From assembly GCA_051715425.1 (NCBI GenBank), contig JBPXJS010000008.1, forward strand, positions 186,001 through 250,000: a DNA stretch of 64,000 bases, read 5' to 3'. Position 1 is the stretch's first letter. Each line of letters starts with the position of its first letter. The stretch comes from JAJTFA01 sp051715425. Lineage in GTDB: Bacteria; Bacteroidota; Bacteroidia; UKL13-3. The notes under the pieces are model-generated. The model searched no databases and was not told the DNA's origin. It was given only the letters and a program-made list of their open reading frames with translations. The position numbers were made by a program, and so were the translations under genes. Below are positions 60,430-64,000 of this stretch, one piece after another.

Positions 60430-62436
60430 TTATTTAATAGCCTGCAACATATCAGCAATGGTTTCCTCGGCCTCTTCCAGTATCAGGTCTGGTGTCTGGA
60501 TGTCTTTTCTAACCTTTTTGCGTTCTTCTTCGCGTTGCTTCTTTAGTTTATCCTGTGTATCGGTATGTTGCTTATAATCTTTTTCATTCAGGGTTATATA
60601 TACCCTTTCATCTTCTCGGTTCACATAAGCAATATCCTCCAGCAGGTATTTATATTCAGGATTTGTTTTTAAACGCTCCTTGTTTTTACCTATCAGATCC
60701 TGTTTGTAAGTGCTCACTGTATTTACCGGAGTATAGAATGTAGGTTGTATCTGATCCCATGGCAATGCATTCGGATTGGCATCTTCCCCATATTTTGAAG
60801 ATGCAAAAGTACCCGGGAACTCAATATCAGGAGTTACTCCTTTGTGCTGCGTGCTGCTTCCGGTAATCCGGTAAAACTTGGCTATGGTTAATTTTACCTG
60901 ACCAGCTTTTTTATTACCCAATCGGATAAAATTATCAAGATCAACCATATTTTGAACGGTTCCTTTTCCAAATGTGCGTTCGCCAATAATGATTCCACGA
61001 CCGTAATCCTGAATAGCACCTGCAAATATTTCACTGGCTGATGCGCTGAAACGATTGACCAATACCGTAAGCGGACCATCATAAAACAATTCTCCGTCAT
61101 CGTCACTATCGGCTTTTACGTTTCCGCTTACGTCCTTTACCTGCACCACCGCACCCGATTTAATAAACAGTCCGGTTAACTCAACGGCTTCCTGTAAAGA
61201 TCCTCCCCCATTATTCCTTAAATCAATAATTAACCCTTTAATATTTTCCTTTTGCAAATCTTTAATCAGTTTCTTTACATCCCTGGTGGTGCTTTTGTAA
61301 TTGGGGTCCTGCCTTTGTGCAGCGGCAAAATCAATATAAAATGCAGGAATACTTACCACACCTACTTTTATCTTTTTGCCATTACGCACCACTTCTTTCA
61401 AACTGCTTTTGGCCGACTGGTCTTCCAGCACAATTTTGTCTCTTATAATTTCTATAACCTTGGTTTTAGAGGGATCGGAAGCAGGGATAATTTCCAGCCT
61501 TACCAATGTGCCCTTCTTCCCGCGGATCAGCGCCACCACATCATCCAGTCTCCAGTCAATTACGTTTACCATTTCACTATCCTTACCCTGAGCAACGCCA
61601 ATAATTTTATCGCCTGCAAATATTTTTTTGCTCTTATCTGCCGGTCCACCTTTTACAATTTCCCTGATTTTGGTATGCTCGTTTTCTGTTTGCAAAGTGG
61701 CTCCAATACCCTCCAGAGAAAGGCTCATGCTGGTGGTAAAATCTTCTGCATTACGCGGAGAGAAATAATTGGTATGCGGATCGGCTATTTCCAGCATGGA
61801 GTTCAGAAACAAGCCGAATACATCTTCACTTTTGGTTTTGTCGGCAAATTTTTTGAGGTTTTCATAACGCTTGCGCACCGTTTCGCTATAGGATGCAAAA
61901 TCTTTTCCTGTAACACGTATCAACAAACACTCATATTTGAGTTTTCTTTTCCATAACAAATCCATTTCAGCATAATCTTTACACCAGGGGGCCTTCTCCC
62001 TGTCAATCTGAAAGGAATCTGCCTGAGTAAAATCAAAATCACTCTTCAGCAGGGTTACTGCAAAATCAATCCTGTCGTATAAGCGTTGGCGGTACACATT
62101 AAATATCTCGTACGCTGGTTCAAGGTTGCCAGAAAAAACGGCATCGTCCAATGTGTTTCTGTATTTTTCAAATTGCTGTATATCGCTTTCCAAAAAATAC
62201 TGCCTGGTAGGATCAATATTCTGCAAATAATTATCAAATGCTTTGGATGAAAGCTGATCATTAATCTGAGGGCGGCTGTAATGGTATGATGCCACGGACT
62301 GGGTTACCGTTTGAAAAACAGTGGTGTGTTGGGCCTCAGGACTGATTGTTTTGTACCTTGTACTATCCGGAGTGCCTGCACAAGCGGTTTGTAAAAAAAA
62401 TGCAAGAGTGCCTAATGAAACAATGATTCTGAACAT
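60430..62436 (-). CDS. prc: Carboxy-terminal-processing (tail-specific) protease, S41
   Basis: 668 residues from ATG 62436; signal peptide ending at LQTAC, so possibly a lipoprotein. N-terminal domain (QFEKYRNTLDDAVF and onward), PDZ (MSLSLEGIGATLQTENEHTK, GPADKSKKIFAGDKIIGV), then the S41 catalytic part: nucleophile Ser in VNRFSASASEIFAGAI and base Lys in GERTFGKGTVQN. The C-terminal helical extension (YLLEDIAYVNREDERVYI, KKQREEERKKVRKD) is the DUF3340 type of Tsp/Prc. Degrades or trims periplasmic proteins. Possibly transcribed with, but not obviously related to, amn. Confidence 0.93.
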   Translation of the reverse strand: MFRIIVSLGTLAFFLQTACAGTPDSTRYKTISPEAQHTTVFQTVTQSVASYHYSRPQINDQLSSKAFDNYLQNIDPTRQYFLESDIQQFEKYRNTLDDAVFSGNLEPAYEIFNVYRQRLYDRIDFAVTLLKSDFDFTQADSFQIDREKAPWCKDYAEMDLLWKRKLKYECLLIRVTGKDFASYSETVRKRYENLKKFADKTKSEDVFGLFLNSMLEIADPHTNYFSPRNAEDFTTSMSLSLEGIGATLQTENEHTKIREIVKGGPADKSKKIFAGDKIIGVAQGKDSEMVNVIDWRLDDVVALIRGKKGTLVRLEIIPASDPSKTKVIEIIRDKIVLEDQSAKSSLKEVVRNGKKIKVGVVSIPAFYIDFAAAQRQDPNYKSTTRDVKKLIKDLQKENIKGLIIDLRNNGGGSLQEAVELTGLFIKSGAVVQVKDVSGNVKADSDDDGELFYDGPLTVLVNRFSASASEIFAGAIQDYGRGIIIGERTFGKGTVQNMVDLDNFIRLGNKKAGQVKLTIAKFYRITGSSTQHKGVTPDIEFPGTFASSKYGEDANPNALPWDQIQPTFYTPVNTVSTYKQDLIGKNKERLKTNPEYKYLLEDIAYVNREDERVYITLNEKDYKQHTDTQDKLKKQREEERKKVRKDIQTPDLILEEAEETIADMLQAIK

Positions 62437-62486
62437 ATTCTTTAAATATGCTGTGAATTTGAGCAAATTCGGCTAAGAAAACAAAC

Positions 62487-62509
62487 CGCGTTGCATAAAA
62501 GGCAACGAG
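62487..62509 (-). terminator. Weak intrinsic terminator of the deiminase gene
   Basis: CGTTGC-N7-GCAACG stem with a following T-rich run (GGTTTGTTTTCTT on the minus strand), about 30 bp after the deiminase stop. Short stem, moderate support. Confidence 0.4.
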
Positions 62510-62535
62510 GTCTGATAAACGGCTCGAAATCAGAA

Positions 62536-64000
62536 TCACCTGCTGATGCTCAGCCTGCGTGTATCCAGCTTTTCTCCGTTAAAATACATGGAATAAAAGT
62601 ACATTCCGGGCTTCCAGTTACTGATGTCCATATGCACCTGATGCATTCCGGGTTTGATGGCATGTAACTCATGGGTATAAATAACCCTGCCAGTAATATC
62701 TGTAACATGCAACGTTACTTCGGCTTCATTTAATAACTTAAATGGTATGGTAACATCAGTTGCTGCTGGATTAGGGTAAGCCCCAAACAGATAATTTTTC
62801 TCTGCAATCCTCAACTCTTCTGCAAGCAAAGAAAGGCTATCCGTATCTGCTCTGAAATATACCTGATAATACCCTTCCGGTGCTGTAATGGGTTTTACTG
62901 CAGTTTTACCATTGTTTGTTTCTGCTGTTAAATAATACACAAACCAATCGCTGGTAGTTAAAGTGCCGGGTTGAATATCTCCTATAAAATAACCTGCACT
63001 ATCCGTTAAAGTAATGGTACTCCATGCCGGATCGCTCCTTTTGCGCCATTTGCACTCCGCTTTTTTAATACCGCTGTGGTTGGTGATTTTACTTACAATA
63101 TGATAGGAGTTTTGAATGGGCTGCAAACCATCCACACTTGGATGCCAGAACAACACCGGATTTTCGGCAGGTATTTGCATGGTAATACAATGGATGGCAC
63201 CTCCTCCCGGTGTAAGCGCCCTGGAGTCGATAGGTACTACTTTGTAACCGGGCATTAGCTTTTTAAACAGAGCCGTTGCCTCTCTGGTTTGTTGTTTATT
63301 TCCGTCAACATCATCAGAGTAAGATGGGTAAATAAATGTTTTATTAGCTGTGATACCATTTACATAGGTTCTGGCATCATTGTTTAGTTGGGTACAGCTT
63401 CTGGCATAACTTCCGTCATCATTGGTGGGCATAGGAATCCGGTATATGCGGAAAGGCCTGTTATAGGTAGATTTCATAGCCGATATCACCTGATAACTGT
63501 CCTCTATTTTTTGCCTGTCGCCCGCTGTTACCGTATCCGGATATTTTGCCACAATCATGGTTTGCTCATCAATCAGCTTCATATAAAGATCTATATGACC
63601 GGTTCCCCCATCACAAAGCAGGGTTGCCAGGTTCACAGGTTCTGTTGCATTAAACAGGTTTTTAATGGAGTCGGTTGTTTGATTAAAATTCCATTGAGGA
63701 GAGTGCATGGTACTAAGTGTATTTACTTCAGTTACCACAGAGCTGTAAAACAGTTTTCCAAAACCATCGGCCACCAGGTTTCCACCTTCTGCATTTAAGC
63801 GCGATTCAAAATTCACGTATCCAAGTTTAGAAGCCAGGTACCTGGGAAAAATATTATCTGCATTCCTTCCTTCGTAGTATTTTAAATCAACAAAACCTAC
63901 GCTATCCTTGGATCCGTAATAAATGCCATTAGGCCCGTAATCACGCATCCACCAGTCGTCTCCGGTGGTAACAAAAAAACGGTAATTGCGGGTAAGCGGC
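62536..64000 (-). CDS. Secreted arginine/agmatine deiminase-family protein with T9SS type A sorting domain (5' end cut)
   Basis: Open to the right edge: the codons before ATG 63948 continue as RFFVTTGDDWWMRDYGP, so that ATG is internal and the N-terminus is off-window. All catalytic motifs of the PAD/agmatine deiminase family are seen: DDWWMRDYGP (Asp), GGTGHIDLYMKL (His-x-Asp) and GGGAIHCITMQIP (nucleophilic Cys). An Ig-like domain (about 300-385 of the visible part) and a Por sorting domain (GAYPNPAATDVTI, RLSISR) follow. Action: turns arginine residues or agmatine into citrulline or carbamoylputrescine; the secreted form points to protein or peptide substrates, as for the Porphyromonas enzyme. 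Confidence 0.85.
   Translation of the reverse strand, partial: PLTRNYRFFVTTGDDWWMRDYGPNGIYYGSKDSVGFVDLKYYEGRNADNIFPRYLASKLGYVNFESRLNAEGGNLVADGFGKLFYSSVVTEVNTLSTMHSPQWNFNQTTDSIKNLFNATEPVNLATLLCDGGTGHIDLYMKLIDEQTMIVAKYPDTVTAGDRQKIEDSYQVISAMKSTYNRPFRIYRIPMPTNDDGSYARSCTQLNNDARTYVNGITANKTFIYPSYSDDVDGNKQQTREATALFKKLMPGYKVVPIDSRALTPGGGAIHCITMQIPAENPVLFWHPSVDGLQPIQNSYHIVSKITNHSGIKKAECKWRKRSDPAWSTITLTDSAGYFIGDIQPGTLTTSDWFVYYLTAETNNGKTAVKPITAPEGYYQVYFRADTDSLSLLAEELRIAEKNYLFGAYPNPAATDVTIPFKLLNEAEVTLHVTDITGRVIYTHELHAIKPGMHQVHMDISNWKPGMYFYSMYFNGEKLDTRRLSISR

Noticed and set aside
61252..61956. 234-codon plus-strand open frame
   Set aside because: Complement of the tail-specific protease gene; no recognisable domain or start signal.
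1..64000. CRISPR array, prophage, rRNA or tRNA gene
   Set aside because: No regularly spaced repeats, phage genes or tRNA-like cloverleaf sequences were seen in the gaps; intergenic space is mostly under 350 bp.

Overview
The window is chromosomal DNA of a member of the Bacteroidota, most likely a Chitinophagales/Sphingobacteriales-type aerobe. Evidence for this: five proteins end in type A Por secretion (T9SS) sorting domains and one in a gliding-motility/type B C-terminal domain; there are WG-repeat, DUF3347, DUF4349, DUF6526 and FKBP/SlyD families typical of the phylum; promoters, where visible, fit the Bacteroidota -7 box TAnnTTTG rather than TATAAT; Shine-Dalgarno sequences are rare. I see no rRNA, tRNA, CRISPR array, prophage or insertion sequence. 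Both edges cut genes.

Layout. 1-4.5 kb: end of a NAD-linked formate dehydrogenase operon (NuoE-NuoF fusion plus a molybdopterin subunit). 4.6-6.8 kb: a WG-repeat protein and a DUF1801 protein. 7.0-13.9 kb: a copper homeostasis locus, all on the minus strand: an AraC-type regulator with an N-terminal HMA-like CxxC domain, a CopA P-type ATPase, two small HMA proteins, a DUF3347 protein, an MlpB-like protein (apparently frameshifted) and a multicopper oxidase with a CopB-like tail. Three promoter regions in it share sequence elements. 14-25.8 kb: mixed genes (SET domain protein, PAS protein without kinase core, pirin, DUF4349 lipoprotein, T9SS cargo, Xaa-Pro aminopeptidase, AraC regulator, ABC-F ATPase).

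25.9-36.6 kb is the regulator-rich part: three Crp/Fnr proteins and one AraC protein within 10 kb of small redox, lipid-binding and detoxification genes (AhpD-like, DUF6526, two NTF2-like, YceI, RidA, flavodoxin, DUF1330, DoxX, metallo-hydrolase) and acetyl-CoA synthetase. Two closely related Crp/Fnr paralogues flank acs-ridA. A perfect 9-2-9 palindrome lies in front of one, and a degraded copy lies before the NTF2-YceI operon. The AraC/metallo-hydrolase divergent region carries two 21-bp direct repeats. These are candidate operators found by reading and have not been tested.

36.6-45.9 kb: SlyD-like isomerase, secreted T9SS proteins, a cold-shock protein, an alpha-oxoamine synthase (serine palmitoyltransferase-like), an MBOAT/SGNH-like envelope acylation pair overlapping by 4 bp, and a membrane fatty-acid desaturase. 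45.9-64 kb: a short second DnaE polymerase, a sirtuin with a class III signature but no zinc cysteines, a 1475-residue gliding-type protein with internal tandem repeats, a pRiA4b ORF-3 family protein, SixA-like phosphatase, PriA, a PAS histidine kinase, AMP nucleosidase, a tail-specific protease and, running off the right edge, a secreted arginine/agmatine deiminase-family enzyme with all catalytic residues. Several strong intrinsic terminators separate these units.
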